The translations under genes were made by a program, and so were the position numbers. Below are positions 63,882 to 64,000 of a stretch of 64,000 nt of DNA, piece by piece; position 1 is the stretch's first letter, and the number at the start of each line of letters is the position of its first letter. The notes under the pieces were generated by a model, which had not been told where the DNA came from, ran no database searches, and saw only the letters and a program-made list of their open reading frames with translations. Where the stretch lies: assembly GCF_023822005.2 (NCBI RefSeq), contig NZ_CP098806.1, forward strand, positions 3,844,001 to 3,908,000, given 5' to 3'. This stretch comes from Dyadobacter fanqingshengii. GTDB lineage: Bacteria > Bacteroidota > Bacteroidia > Cytophagales > Spirosomataceae.

Positions 63882-64000
63882 TTATTTCCCTTTCCAGTTC
63901 GGGCTTCTTTTCTCTTTGAAAGCCTGCATTCCTTCTTTTGCATCCTCGGATCGCAGAATCTGATCTAATTGTGCTTTGAGGAAGCTGTGCTGCTCATTCC
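63882..64000 (-). CDS. Partial CDS, C-terminus of an enoyl-CoA hydratase/isomerase
   Basis: The minus-strand frame enters from the right edge and stops at TAA (63882-63884). The last ~39 residues (KAQLDQILRSEDAKEGMQAF then KEKRSPNWKGK) are the typical C-terminus of enoyl-CoA hydratase family proteins, which end in EGxxAFxEKRxPxWKGK. The active-site loop lies outside the window. It is convergent with rng, 24 bases apart. Confidence 0.85.
   Translation of the reverse strand, partial: NEQHSFLKAQLDQILRSEDAKEGMQAFKEKRSPNWKGK

Overview
The window looks like chromosome of a gliding-type Bacteroidota (Bacteroidetes) bacterium, most likely a Cytophagales member close to Dyadobacter/Spirosomaceae. Evidence: a 2389-residue SprA, GldF and GldE, a protease with a type IX secretion (T9SS) tail, two SusC/SusD pairs, a FecI/FecR/STN cascade, no strong Shine-Dalgarno sequences, and several promoters of the Bacteroidota form TTTG-N19-21-TAnnTTTG. 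The genus is inferred from family content, not proven. No rRNA, tRNA, CRISPR array, insertion sequence or phage gene was seen.

Layout. 1-2803: a secreted subtilase with a T9SS tail, the start of a further exported protein, and a small hypothetical. 2994-6444: a compact accessory block with an XRE regulator, an MNT nucleotidyltransferase carrying an extra N-terminal segment, a HEPN toxin, and an AT-rich gene for a membrane-anchored PIN-domain protein. This is the best candidate for an undescribed defence or toxin system. 6497-9866: an ECF sigma / RskA-like anti-sigma pair with a Tat-exported FAD oxidoreductase. 9918-25598: a long minus-strand housekeeping and motility stretch (gldF, two DUF4199 proteins, a dihydroorotase-like protein without its metal motif, gcvH, sprA, ruvA, a LysM lytic transglycosylase, gatA, tatA, a YkvA protein). 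25792-28198: mdh, convergent with a porin.

28244-39569 is a polysaccharide utilisation locus. It has a one-component propeller/Y_Y_Y/LuxR regulator, SusC, SusD, a LamG lipoprotein and two GH144-type (PF10091) glucanases, one predicted to be a lipoprotein and the other periplasmic. It ends at a strong terminator, with another terminator-like hairpin inside it. The likely substrate is beta-1,2-glucan. 39653-48122 holds a kelch protein, an M1 peptidase, thiamine pyrophosphokinase, a coiled-coil protein with DNA repeats, MazG, a thioesterase, phosphosulfolactate synthase, DedA and guaB.

48395-55412 is a second SusCD locus, controlled by ECF sigma, FecR and an STN-bearing SusC, with no enzyme gene. 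It lies beside gldE, where gldD would normally be expected. 55409-60698 is the conserved gldE-ssb-mutY group, interrupted by a Gfo/Idh oxidoreductase and a PhyH dioxygenase. 60858-63857 encodes HU, a TPR protein, a 29-residue COX24-like basic peptide, a possible 40-residue leader peptide and RNase G. The window ends in the C-terminus of an enoyl-CoA hydratase.
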